Assembly: GCF_036195325.1 (NCBI RefSeq)
Contig: NZ_CP108101.1
Span: 6,324,001-6,388,000 of the forward strand
Direction: 5' to 3'
DNA length: 64,000 nucleotides
From: Streptomyces sp. NBC_00234
GTDB lineage: Bacteria > Actinomycetota > Actinomycetes > Streptomycetales > Streptomycetaceae
The translations under genes were made by a program, and so were the position numbers. The notes below the pieces were generated by a model. It did not search any database. It was not told where the DNA came from and was given only the letters and a program-made list of their open reading frames with translations. Positions 43,078-51,243 of the stretch are shown here, piece after piece (position 1 is the first letter of the stretch; every line of letters starts with the position of its first letter).

Positions 43078-44454
43078 TCAGTGCCAGGGCCCCGTCACGG
43101 CGAAGGTCGTCCCCGGCGTGTAGCAGTTCAGATACATCGTCAGACCGTCCGGCGAGAAGGTCACTCCGGCGAACTCGCCCCACTCCGGCTCCTCCGGGGT
43201 TCCGGTGTTCTGCCGGCCGCGCGCCATCGTGTACACCTCGCCCCGCCGGGTCACCCCGAGGACGTACTGCGCCCCGTTGCCGTCCTCGCACACCATCAGA
43301 CCGCCGTCGGCGGAGAGACAGATGTTGTCGGGGGACTCGCCGGGCAGCTGGATGTCCGTCTCCGGGCCGAAGACGACCACCAGCGTGAGACGGCGCCGCT
43401 TCGGCTCGTAACGCCACACCTGCCCGTAGTGGTCGGCGGACGACCCCTCCGAGCTGCGCGCGAAGCTGGAGACGAAGTAGACCGAGGACCCGCCCCAGTA
43501 ACAGCCCTCAAGCTTCTGGGCGTGCGTGATGCCCTTCGGGCCGAAGTCCTGGAGCCGGATCGGGGTCTCGGCCGCCAGCGGATCGGGTACGGGCACCCAC
43601 TCGACCCCGCCGAAGCTCGCCCCGGTCTCCTGCACGGCGGAGAGGTCGGGCACGCCTGGCACCCGCATGGCCTCCAGCGCGCCGCCCGCCCGCAGCGAGC
43701 CCCGGCCGCCCAGCGGCTTCTCGGGCAGGAACCGGTAGAAGAGCCCGAACGGCCGCTGGAACGCGTCCTCCGTCTCGTACACGATCCCGTTCGACGGATC
43801 GATGGCGACGGCCTCGTGCTGGAAGCGCCCCATCGCGGTCAGCGGTACGGCTCCGGTACGGCGCGGATCGGCGCCGTCCACCTCGAAGACGAAGCCGTGG
43901 TCCTTGGTGTAGCCGTTGGTGCCGGCCTTGTCCTCGGTCTCCTCGCAGGTCAGCCAGGTGTTCCAAGGGGTCGGGCCGCCCGCGCAGTTCACCGCCGTAC
44001 CCGCGATGGCGACGCGTTCACCGAGGACCGCGCCGCGGCTGTCGAGCTCCAGGGCCGTACAGCCGCCCTTTCCCATCGGGTCGTAGGTGAGGCCGTCGAC
44101 GGTGGGGACCCCGAGTGCGGCGGTGGCCCGGTTCTCGTGGTTGCGAACGAGGTGGACACGGCCGCGGTGCCCCTGGAAGGCGGCCATTCCGTCGTGGTTG
44201 CCGGGGACGACGCCCTCACCGGAGCGCAGCTCGTCGCCCTGCCGGGAGAGCACCCGGTAGCGGAACCCCTTCGGCAGATCGAGCAGGCCGTCCGGGTCGG
44301 GGACGAGAGGGCCGTAACCGCTGTGGCCCACCGCGGCGGAGGTGCCCGCGAAGAGTTCGGAGAAGGCTCCGGCGAAGGTGATCGAGACGGCGGCTGCACC
44401 GCCCCCGGCCAGGACCTGACGTCGTGTTGCGGGTCGTCGTGATGCTGATGACAT
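43078..44454 (-). CDS. PhoX/DUF839 family secreted phosphatase-like protein
   Basis: 458 residues from ATG 44454, with GGGAG 7 bp upstream. The N-terminus SRRPATRRQVLAGGG is a Tat signal, as expected for cofactor-loaded PhoX. The domain is a five- to six-bladed propeller; WNTWLTCEETED, FGPKGITHAQKLEG and SPDNICLSADGGLMVCEDGN are family segments that hold Ca/Fe ligands in the Pseudomonas PhoX structure. It would hydrolyse phosphoesters outside the cell, often under phosphate limitation; I saw no Pho box in the short upstream gap. Confidence 0.86.
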   Translation of the reverse strand: MSSASRRPATRRQVLAGGGAAAVSITFAGAFSELFAGTSAAVGHSGYGPLVPDPDGLLDLPKGFRYRVLSRQGDELRSGEGVVPGNHDGMAAFQGHRGRVHLVRNHENRATAALGVPTVDGLTYDPMGKGGCTALELDSRGAVLGERVAIAGTAVNCAGGPTPWNTWLTCEETEDKAGTNGYTKDHGFVFEVDGADPRRTGAVPLTAMGRFQHEAVAIDPSNGIVYETEDAFQRPFGLFYRFLPEKPLGGRGSLRAGGALEAMRVPGVPDLSAVQETGASFGGVEWVPVPDPLAAETPIRLQDFGPKGITHAQKLEGCYWGGSSVYFVSSFARSSEGSSADHYGQVWRYEPKRRRLTLVVVFGPETDIQLPGESPDNICLSADGGLMVCEDGNGAQYVLGVTRRGEVYTMARGRQNTGTPEEPEWGEFAGVTFSPDGLTMYLNCYTPGTTFAVTGPWH

Positions 44455-44589
44455 GAGGCAACTCCCTGTTGGCGGACAGGTGAAGTGACCCGCATGTGTG
44501 TACCACGCGTATGGCCGCGCGGGAACCATGCGGGCCACTGAGCCTCATGGTGGCGCCTGGGACATCAGTGGTCCGAGGGGCCCGTGCGA

Positions 44590-45015
44590 TCAGACCAGGG
44601 ACGCCGAAAGAGTGATCGTCGTACCCGTCAGGGCCTGGCTGACCGGGCAGTTCGCCTTGGCGTCCTCGGCGGCCTTCACGAAGCCCGCCTCGTCGAGCCC
44701 GGGCACCTCGCCCTGGACGGTGAGGTGGATGCCGGTGATGCCGGTGCCCGGCTGGAACGTCACCTCGGCCTGGGTGTTCAGCCGGGTCGCCGTGGTGCCG
44801 GCCTTGGCCAGGCCGTTCGAGAGGGCCATCGAGAAGCAGCTGGAGTGCGCTGCGGCGATGAGCTCCTCCGGGCTGGTCTTGCCGTTCGCCTTCTCCGCGC
44901 GCGACGGCCAGGAGACCGCGTACTCGCCGATGCCGGAGGAGTCGAAGGTGACGACGCCCTCGCCCTCGATCAGGTTGCCTTCCCAGACCGTGTGCGCCTG
45001 ACGCGTGGTAGCCAT
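44590..45015 (-). CDS. OsmC family peroxiredoxin
   Basis: 141 residues. The two catalytic cysteines are in AAHSSCFSMALS near residue 60 and in KANCPVSQAL near 124, the usual spacing for OsmC. It reduces organic hydroperoxides with thiols in the cytoplasm. It is transcribed in the same direction as zapE and PhoX but is separated from both by about 90-135 bp. A weak CCACTGA/TCAGTGG hairpin (about 44534-44571) lies after its stop. Confidence 0.92.
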   Translation of the reverse strand: MATTRQAHTVWEGNLIEGEGVVTFDSSGIGEYAVSWPSRAEKANGKTSPEELIAAAHSSCFSMALSNGLAKAGTTATRLNTQAEVTFQPGTGITGIHLTVQGEVPGLDEAGFVKAAEDAKANCPVSQALTGTTITLSASLV

Positions 45016-45108
45016 GCTGGATCCCTTCGAACGGTGTGCTCGCGGTGGTGCCGGACGTACGTGATTCTCGCGTAGGCGGTGCCGCCGCGAGGCGTTACGC
45101 CCTCGAAC

Positions 45109-46203
45109 CTACTGCGCCACCAGTCCCTTTGCGTCACGCGCCAGCGCCGTCAGCCGGGAGATGGCCCGGAAGTACTTCTTTCGGTACCCGCCGTTCAGCA
45201 TCTCTTCGCTGAACAGCTTGTCGAAGGGGAGTCCCGAGGCGAGCACCGGGACCTCGCGGTCGTAGAGCCGGTCCGCGAGCACCACGAGCCGCAGCGCCGT
45301 CGACTGGTCCGGCACCGGCTGCACATCGGTGAGACAGACCGCGCTGAGCCCGTCCGTCATCGCCCCGTACCGGCTCGGGTGGACCCGGGCCAGGTGGTCG
45401 AGCAGACCGGGGAAGTCGTCGAGGGCGGCGCCCGGCGTGGCGTACGCGGCCTTGGTGACCTGCTCGTCGGAGTATGGCGCCGGAGCCTCGGGCAGCCCGC
45501 GGTGGCGGTAGTCCTCGCCGTCGATCCGCAGCGGCCGGAAGTGCGAGGAGAGCCCCTGGATCTCGCGGAGGAAGTCGGCGGCGGCGAAGCGGCCCTCGCC
45601 GAGCTTGCCGGGCAGGGTGTTGGAGGTGGCGGCCAGCGCGACCCCCGCCTCGACCAGCCTGCTGAGCAGCGAGGACACCAGCACCGTGTCGCCCGGGTCG
45701 TCGAGTTCGAATTCGTCGATGCAGAGCAGCCGGTGCCCGCTGAGGGTCTGCACGGTCTGCTGGAAGCCGAGCGCGCCGACCAGATTGGTCAGCTCGACGA
45801 ACGTGCCGAACGCCTTGAGCGAGGGGGCCGCGGGCGTGGCGTGCCAGAGGGAGGCCAGCAGATGGGTCTTGCCGACCCCGTAACCGCCGTCGAGATAGAC
45901 CCCGCGTGGCCCGGTCGGAGCAACGGGCGCCTTCCGGCCGAACCACTTCCGCTTACCGCTCCCGGTGGCGTGCGCGCCGCCGAGGCCGCCCGCGAAATCG
46001 CTCAGGACCCTGACCGCCTCGCTCTGGCTCGGCTGGTTCGGATCGGGGACGTACGTATCGAAGCGCACCGAATCGAAGCGCGGCGGCGGCACCATCTCGG
46101 CGACCAGACGGTCGGCGGGAACGCGCGGCTCACGGGCGCACAGGGACAGCGGGGCCGCTTCAGCTATGGGGCTCTGCCCCGGAACGGCGGTGGATGACGA
46201 CAC
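45109..46203 (-). CDS. zapE: ZapE/AFG1-like ATPase
   Basis: 364 residues from GTG 46203. Walker A is LDGGYGVGKTHLLASLWHA near residue 110, Walker B is LLCIDEFELDD near 165, and SRLVEAGVALAATSNTLP is the sensor-1 region of AFG1/ZapE. In E. coli ZapE binds and destabilises FtsZ; in actinobacteria the target is untested. It is divergent from the RibD-like gene with only 37 bp between starts. Confidence 0.9.
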   Translation of the reverse strand: MSSSTAVPGQSPIAEAAPLSLCAREPRVPADRLVAEMVPPPRFDSVRFDTYVPDPNQPSQSEAVRVLSDFAGGLGGAHATGSGKRKWFGRKAPVAPTGPRGVYLDGGYGVGKTHLLASLWHATPAAPSLKAFGTFVELTNLVGALGFQQTVQTLSGHRLLCIDEFELDDPGDTVLVSSLLSRLVEAGVALAATSNTLPGKLGEGRFAAADFLREIQGLSSHFRPLRIDGEDYRHRGLPEAPAPYSDEQVTKAAYATPGAALDDFPGLLDHLARVHPSRYGAMTDGLSAVCLTDVQPVPDQSTALRLVVLADRLYDREVPVLASGLPFDKLFSEEMLNGGYRKKYFRAISRLTALARDAKGLVAQ

Positions 46204-46240
46204 AACTCGCCACCTTAAGGGCCATGCCAGACTGCATCAC

Positions 46241-47056
46241 ATGCGACGCCTGCTCCCTGTGACGGACCTGACAACCGACGAGACCGGCCGGGCCGCCGGT
46301 GCGACCTCCCCGACGACCGCGGCCGACGACCGCGAGTGGAGTCTCGAACAGCTGGCCGAGGCGTACGCGTATCCGGAGGGGGGCGGTCCGTGGCTGCGCG
46401 CCAACATGGTCTCCACCCTGGACGGCGCCGCCCAGCACGACGGCCGCTCCCAGGGCATCTCCTGCGCGAGCGACATGAGGATCTTCGGCACGCTGCGCGG
46501 GCTCGCCGACGCGGTGGTGGTCGGCGCGGAGACCGTACGTCTGGAGGGATACCGCCCGGCCAGGGCCCGGGAGGCGTTCGCCGCGCGCCGTGCGGCGGCC
46601 GGCCAGGGCCCGGCCCCCGCGATCGCCGTGGTGAGCGCGAGCCTGGACCTGGACTTCTCGCTTCCGCTCTTCGCCTCGCCCCTTGTCCCGACCCTGGTCC
46701 TGACCGGTGCGGGGGCCCCGTCCGACCGCATCCAGGAGGCCCGGCAGGCGGGCGCCGAGGTGGTCGTCGCCGGGGAGGGCTCCGCGGTCGCTCCCGAACG
46801 TGCGGTCCGCGAGCTGGCCGCCCGCGGTCTCACCCGGCTGCTGACGGAGGGCGGGCCCCGGCTGCTCGGCCAGTTCGTGGCGGCCGACGCGGTGGACGAG
46901 CTCTGTCTGACCGTCTCCCCGATGCTGTCGGCCGGGGACGCGCAGCGGATCGCGGTCGGCCCCTCGGTGGGTGTGCCGGAACGATTCGTCCTGGCGTCGA
47001 TGCTGGAGGAGGACGGGTTCCTCTTCACTCGGTACCGTCGTGATCGATCTCGTTGA
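46241..47056 (+). CDS. Pyrimidine reductase family protein (RibD C-terminal domain)
   Basis: 271 residues from ATG 46241 (MRRLLPVTDL). The RibD-C/DHFR-like fold has the N-terminal substrate stretch LRANMVSTLDGAAQHDGRSQGIS near residue 50, LADAVVVGAETVRLEGYRPA, and LTEGGPRLLGQFVAADAVDELC near the end for NADPH binding. No deaminase domain is attached, so it is a stand-alone reductase acting on a 5-amino-uracil-type compound or a relative. A deazaflavin or riboflavin role is inferred. Confidence 0.85.
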   Translation: MRRLLPVTDLTTDETGRAAGATSPTTAADDREWSLEQLAEAYAYPEGGGPWLRANMVSTLDGAAQHDGRSQGISCASDMRIFGTLRGLADAVVVGAETVRLEGYRPARAREAFAARRAAAGQGPAPAIAVVSASLDLDFSLPLFASPLVPTLVLTGAGAPSDRIQEARQAGAEVVVAGEGSAVAPERAVRELAARGLTRLLTEGGPRLLGQFVAADAVDELCLTVSPMLSAGDAQRIAVGPSVGVPERFVLASMLEEDGFLFTRYRRDRSR

Positions 47057-47203
47057 CACGGGATCTGACAAGTAACGGAATTTCCCGTTCCGGTTAGCTC
47101 CGGATGGGCACACTTACTTCTGCAGACCCCGTGCCAGCGCGGGGAAGGATGGTTTCAGCAGCGGCCGTGACGGTCGATGAGACAAAGCGGAAGGGCGCCT
47201 GTC

Positions 47204-47674
47204 GTGTTCACAAGCGTTTTGATGATCGAGAAGCCCCTCACCCCGGAGGACGTGGACTTCGTCACCACCCTCCACGGCGAGGAGCGGATCTCGTTCGTCG
47301 TACTGATGCAGCCGCGGGGCGACCAGGCCGACGTACTCCTGCGCGCGATCGACGACGTGGCCATCGGAGAACTCAAGGAAGCGACCCGCGAGGGTGAGGA
47401 GCCGGAGGGCAGAGCCGCCCGGGAGCCCGCCGAGATCGCCCTGGAGTTCTCGCTCCGGGCGCTGCGCGAGGCCGGCTCGGACGCCGTCGGACAGGTGGTC
47501 GAGGACCACCCCCTCGACAAGCTCAAGACCGTCGTCGACGAGTCGAGCGCGGACGAGGTCATCGTCCTGACCGCACCGCACTACGTGGAGGAGTTCTTCC
47601 ACCGGGACTGGGCCTCCAGGGCCCGCCACAAGGTCGGCGTACCGGTGCTCAAGCTCTTCGCGCACAGCGAATAG
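47204..47674 (+). CDS. Conserved actinobacterial protein of unknown function, HUP/USP-like end
   Basis: 156 residues from GTG 47204 (VFTSVLMIEKPLTPED), with GGAAGGG about 9 bp upstream; an ATG at 47222 is possible. Homologues are often labelled indole-3-glycerol phosphate synthase, but no TIM barrel or IGPS catalytic motif is present and the length is about half that of the enzyme. The C-terminal EVIVLTAPHYVEEFFHRDW and HKVGVPVLKLFAHSE look like the last strands of a universal-stress-type alpha/beta fold. It lies 42 bp before murC. Confidence 0.78.
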   Translation: MFTSVLMIEKPLTPEDVDFVTTLHGEERISFVVLMQPRGDQADVLLRAIDDVAIGELKEATREGEEPEGRAAREPAEIALEFSLRALREAGSDAVGQVVEDHPLDKLKTVVDESSADEVIVLTAPHYVEEFFHRDWASRARHKVGVPVLKLFAHSE

Positions 47675-47716
47675 GCTGGGGGACCGTTACTAGCCTCGAC
47701 CCTGGGAGACACGCGC

Positions 47717-49111
47717 ATGGCACCCGGAATTCCTGCCGCCCTTGAACGGCCGCACTTCATCGGCATCGGCGGCGCCGGAATGTCGGGCATCGCGAAGATC
47801 CTCGCCCAGCGGGGCGCGAAGGTGGCGGGCAGCGATTCCAAGGAGTCCGCCACCGCCGGAGCGCTGCGGGCGCTGGGGGTGACCGTCCACATCGGCCACG
47901 CCGCCGGTCATCTGGCCGACGACGCCACCTGTGTGGTCGTCTCCAGCGCCATCCGCTCCGACAACCCCGAGCTGGTCCGCGCCGCCGAGCTCTCGGTCCC
48001 GGTCGTGCACCGCTCCGACGCCCTCGCCTCCCTGATGGAGGGCCTGCGCGCGATCGCCGTCGCCGGCACGCACGGCAAGACGACCACCACGTCGATGCTG
48101 GCCGTCGCCCTGTCCGAGCTGGGCCTCGACCCCTCGTACGCCATCGGCGGCGACCTGGAGGGTCCCGGCACCAACGCCAGGCACGGCGAAGGCGAGATCT
48201 TCGTCGCCGAGGCCGACGAGAGCGACCGCAGCTTCCAGAAGTACGACCCCGAGGTCGCGATCGTCCTCAACGTCGAGCTGGACCACCATGCGAACTACGC
48301 CTCGATGGACGAGATCTACGACTCCTTCGAGACGTTCGTCGGCAAGGTCGTCCCCGGCGGCACCCTCGTCGTCTCCGCCGACCAGGCAGGCGCCGTCGAG
48401 CTCGTCCAGCGGGTCCGCGACATCTCCTCCCTGAAGGTCGTCACCTACGGCTCCGCGCCGACCGCCGACGTACGCGTCCACAAGGTCACCCCGCGCGGCC
48501 TGACCAGCGAGGTCACGGTCGTCCTCAACGGGAAGTACCTCACCTTCACCGTCTCCGTGCCCGGCAGCCACTACGCCCACAACGCGGTCGCCGCACTCGC
48601 CGCCGGTGTCGCCCTCGGCATCCCCGCCCACAACCTCGCCTCGGCCCTCGGCAAGTACACCGGGGTCAAGCGGCGCCTCCAGCTCAAGGGCGAGGCGGCC
48701 GGCGTCCAGGTCATCGACTCGTACGCACACCACCCCACCGAGATGACCGCCGACCTCGAAGCCATGCGCGGCGCCGCGTCCGACGCCCGCCTCCTGGTCG
48801 TCTTCCAGCCCCACCTCTTCTCCCGCACCCAGGAACTGGGCACCGAGATGGGCCAGGCCCTCGCGCTCGCCGACGCCTCCGTGGTCCTCGACATCTACCC
48901 GGCCCGCGAGGACCCGATCCCCGGCATCACCAGCACCCTGATCATCGACGCGGCCCGGGCCGCGGGAGCCGACGTCCTCGCCGTCCACGACAAGACGACG
49001 ATCCCCGAGGTCGTCGCGGGAATGGCCAAGCCCGGTGACCTCGTTCTCACCATGGGGGCGGGCGACGTCACGGACCTCGGCCCGCAGATCCTGGACCACC
49101 TGTCGAGCTGA
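47717..49111 (+). CDS. murC: UDP-N-acetylmuramate--L-alanine ligase
   Basis: 464 residues. The N-terminal Rossmann motif FIGIGGAGMSGIA binds UDP-MurNAc, VAGTHGKTTTTSM near residue 115 is the Mur ligase P-loop, ADESDRSFQ near 172 carries the Mg-binding acidic residue, and DSYAHHPTEMTADL near 335 is a family motif. It adds the first amino acid of the peptidoglycan stem. It is outside the dcw cluster and pairs with msrB, 10 bp downstream. Confidence 0.95.
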   Translation: MAPGIPAALERPHFIGIGGAGMSGIAKILAQRGAKVAGSDSKESATAGALRALGVTVHIGHAAGHLADDATCVVVSSAIRSDNPELVRAAELSVPVVHRSDALASLMEGLRAIAVAGTHGKTTTTSMLAVALSELGLDPSYAIGGDLEGPGTNARHGEGEIFVAEADESDRSFQKYDPEVAIVLNVELDHHANYASMDEIYDSFETFVGKVVPGGTLVVSADQAGAVELVQRVRDISSLKVVTYGSAPTADVRVHKVTPRGLTSEVTVVLNGKYLTFTVSVPGSHYAHNAVAALAAGVALGIPAHNLASALGKYTGVKRRLQLKGEAAGVQVIDSYAHHPTEMTADLEAMRGAASDARLLVVFQPHLFSRTQELGTEMGQALALADASVVLDIYPAREDPIPGITSTLIIDAARAAGADVLAVHDKTTIPEVVAGMAKPGDLVLTMGAGDVTDLGPQILDHLSS

Positions 49112-49121
49112 GGGAGCCACT

Positions 49122-49529
49122 GTGGCGTACGACATCGAGAAGCCGGACGAGCAATGGCGGGCGGAGCTGTCCCCCGCCGAGTACGCCGTGCTGCGCCAGG
49201 CCGGCACCGAGCCCGCCTTCAGGGGCGAGTACACCGACACGAAGACCGAGGGCGTCTACTCCTGCCGGGCGTGCGGCGCGGAGCTGTTCCGCTCCGACAC
49301 GAAGTTCGACTCGCACTGCGGCTGGCCGTCCTTCTACGACCCGAAGGACACCGAAGCGGTCGAGCTGATCAAGGACAGCAGCCACGGCATGGTCCGCACC
49401 GAGGTGCGCTGCGCCCGGTGCGGTTCGCACCTGGGGCACGTCTTCGAGGGCGAGGGCTATCCGACGCCCACCGACCAGCGGTACTGCATCAACTCGATCT
49501 CGCTGACCCTGGCTCCCGACGGGAGCTGA
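49122..49529 (+). CDS. msrB: Peptide methionine (R)-S-oxide reductase
   Basis: 135 residues from GTG 49122 (VAYDIEKPDEQW) with AGGGAG 7-8 bp upstream. Two CxxC pairs (CRAC, CARC) hold the structural zinc. GWPSFYDP and the C-terminal RYCINSIS with the catalytic Cys are diagnostic for MsrB. It reduces methionine-R-sulfoxide in proteins. Probably co-transcribed with murC. Confidence 0.95.
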   Translation: MAYDIEKPDEQWRAELSPAEYAVLRQAGTEPAFRGEYTDTKTEGVYSCRACGAELFRSDTKFDSHCGWPSFYDPKDTEAVELIKDSSHGMVRTEVRCARCGSHLGHVFEGEGYPTPTDQRYCINSISLTLAPDGS

Positions 49530-49556
49530 GCGGGACCCGCTTCCGGCGCCCCGGGA

Positions 49557-50018
49557 TCAGTCCTCTTCGGGGGCCTCGGGGCGCAGCAGCGGATGGACGA
49601 CTCCGGGGAAGACCCGGACGCGGACGACCGGCTCGGCCGAGCCGCCCTGGATGACCGTCTCGGCGACGCCCCAGGGGCGGCCGGTCAGCTGCACGGTCAG
49701 GGTGTACGAGGACGGGCAGCCGGTGCACTCGTAGCGGTCGGCCCAGGTCTCCACGTCCGTGACACTGCCCGGGTACCGCTTCACGTGCAGGTGCCTGGCG
49801 TGGCAGTGGTCGCACTTCTCGCCCGGCTCACAGGTCCCGCCGCACGGACAGGGGACGTCCAGGGAGTCGGCGGGGCGCCAGCGCTGCACGAGCACGGCTT
49901 CCCGGGTCTGACCCATGTCCTTCATGGCCTTGAGGTTCCGGGCCGCGACGTTGTACGACTCGCCGGTGGCGGCCATCCGGTCCCGGATCACGTCCTTGCG
50001 TCCGCGGTTGGTCGTCAT
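49557..50018 (-). CDS. Hypothetical protein with CxC-type cysteine cluster
   Basis: 153 residues from ATG 50018, with AGGAGG 5 bp upstream. The N-terminus (RDRMAATGESYNVAARNLKA) is a short helical motif found in many actinobacterial proteins of unknown role. The middle has a cysteine/histidine cluster (CPCGGTC, CDHCHARH) that likely binds zinc, then an isolated C..C pair. The C-terminal 50 residues are beta-rich. It converges on msrB. I do not recognise the family. Confidence 0.75.
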   Translation of the reverse strand: MTTNRGRKDVIRDRMAATGESYNVAARNLKAMKDMGQTREAVLVQRWRPADSLDVPCPCGGTCEPGEKCDHCHARHLHVKRYPGSVTDVETWADRYECTGCPSSYTLTVQLTGRPWGVAETVIQGGSAEPVVRVRVFPGVVHPLLRPEAPEED

Positions 50019-50304
50019 GTGTTCCTCCTGGGTGTACGCAGCCCGCCAGGAGGCCCACGAAATCGTTCTCCCTACGGTACCTGTCGCACCGCGGCCGATC
50101 CGACCGGGCAGTGCGGCGCCACCGGATTGGATCTGACGTTCGGGAGCGGCGGCCGGAAGCCGGACGGAGCCCGGCGCCCCGGCCGAGGCGGAGGCCGGGG
50201 CGGCGGAGTCCGCCGCCGCGGCCGGTTCGGCGCCGCCGCCTGCGGGGCAGGACGACGAGGGACAGCCCGAGAACTGACGCGTCACCGGGGAAAGGAACAC
50301 CACG

Positions 50305-51174
50305 ATGGCAACGCCTCTGTCCGCCGACAAACTGCTCAAGGCGCTCCGAGACGAAGGTCTGCATGTCGTCGAGCACCGAAGCTGGCGCACGCACAACCGC
50401 AACCACAAGGGTCCGTGGGGGCCCACGCACGGGGTGATGATCCACCACACCGTGACCTCGGGCACCCAGAACTCCGTGGACATCTGCTACGACGGCCATT
50501 CGACCCTGCCGGGTCCGCTGTGCCACGGAGTGATCGCCAAGGACGGCTCGGTCCACCTGGTCGGCAACGGCCGCGCCAACCACGCCGGACTCGGCGACGA
50601 CGACGTCCTGCGCGCGGTGATGAACGAGTCCGCGCTGCCCGCCGACAACGAGGCCAACACCGACGGCAACCGCTCCTTCTACGGCTTCGAGTGCGTCAAC
50701 CTCGGCAACGGCACGGACCCGTGGCCGGCCGCCCAGCTGGAAGCCATCGAGAAGGCGGCGGCGGCGATCTGCCGGGCACACGGCTGGACGCATCGCTCCG
50801 TGATCGGTCATAAGGAGTGGCAACCGGGGAAGATCGACCCGCGCGGGTTCACGATGGATTCGATGCGCAGCCGGATCAAGGCACGTCTCGGCGGCAGCCC
50901 CGACGGCCCGTCGAAGCCCCCGGCGACGTACGAGCCGTTCCCCGGAGCCGCGTTCTTCCGGGCAGGCCGTCGCAGCCCGGTCATCACGGCGATGGGAAAG
51001 AGACTGGTGGCCGAGGGCTGCGGACGGTACGCGGTCGGCCCGGGCCCGGACTGGTCGGAGGCCGACCGTACGTCGTACGCCGCGTGGCAGCGGAAACTGG
51101 GCTTCTCGGGGAGCGACGCGGACGGCGTCCCGGGCAAGTCGAGCTGGGACAGGCTCAAGGTGCCCAACGTCTGA
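50305..51174 (+). CDS. N-acetylmuramoyl-L-alanine amidase, endolysin-like, with C-terminal peptidoglycan-binding module
   Basis: 289 residues. Residues about 30-195 are an Amidase_2/PGRP domain with zinc His in VMIHHTVTSG (47-48) and the late IGHKEWQPGKIDPRG motif near 165. Residues about 210-289 are a phage-type binding module (SEADRTSYAAWQRKLGFSG, DADGVPGKSSWDRLKVP). No signal peptide is visible, so export must occur by holin, another route, or lysis, as for phage endolysins. GGAAAGG precedes the start. No other phage gene is adjacent, so a domesticated endolysin is the likely origin. Confidence 0.88.
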   Translation: MATPLSADKLLKALRDEGLHVVEHRSWRTHNRNHKGPWGPTHGVMIHHTVTSGTQNSVDICYDGHSTLPGPLCHGVIAKDGSVHLVGNGRANHAGLGDDDVLRAVMNESALPADNEANTDGNRSFYGFECVNLGNGTDPWPAAQLEAIEKAAAAICRAHGWTHRSVIGHKEWQPGKIDPRGFTMDSMRSRIKARLGGSPDGPSKPPATYEPFPGAAFFRAGRRSPVITAMGKRLVAEGCGRYAVGPGPDWSEADRTSYAAWQRKLGFSGSDADGVPGKSSWDRLKVPNV

Positions 51175-51188
51175 TCCGCCCTACCCTG

Positions 51189-51230
51189 CCCCGGCCGGCC
51201 GTCACCTCGGAGAGAGACGGCCGGCCGGGG
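51189..51230. terminator. Bidirectional terminator after the amidase
   Basis: A perfect 15-bp stem (51189-51203 / 51216-51230) with a 12-nt loop lies between the convergent amidase and secreted-protein genes. Confidence 0.85.
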
Positions 51231-51243
51231 CGGAAGGCCGGGA

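Noticed and set aside
50138..50280. Possible small Ala/Pro/Glu-rich gene ending at a TGA just before the amidase
   Set aside because: The frame has coding-like composition but no ATG, GTG or TTG start after the preceding stop; it may be a remnant of a lost gene.
50305..51174. Prophage remnant around the endolysin-like amidase
   Set aside because: No integrase, tail, holin or attachment repeat is visible; both flanks are chromosomal genes.
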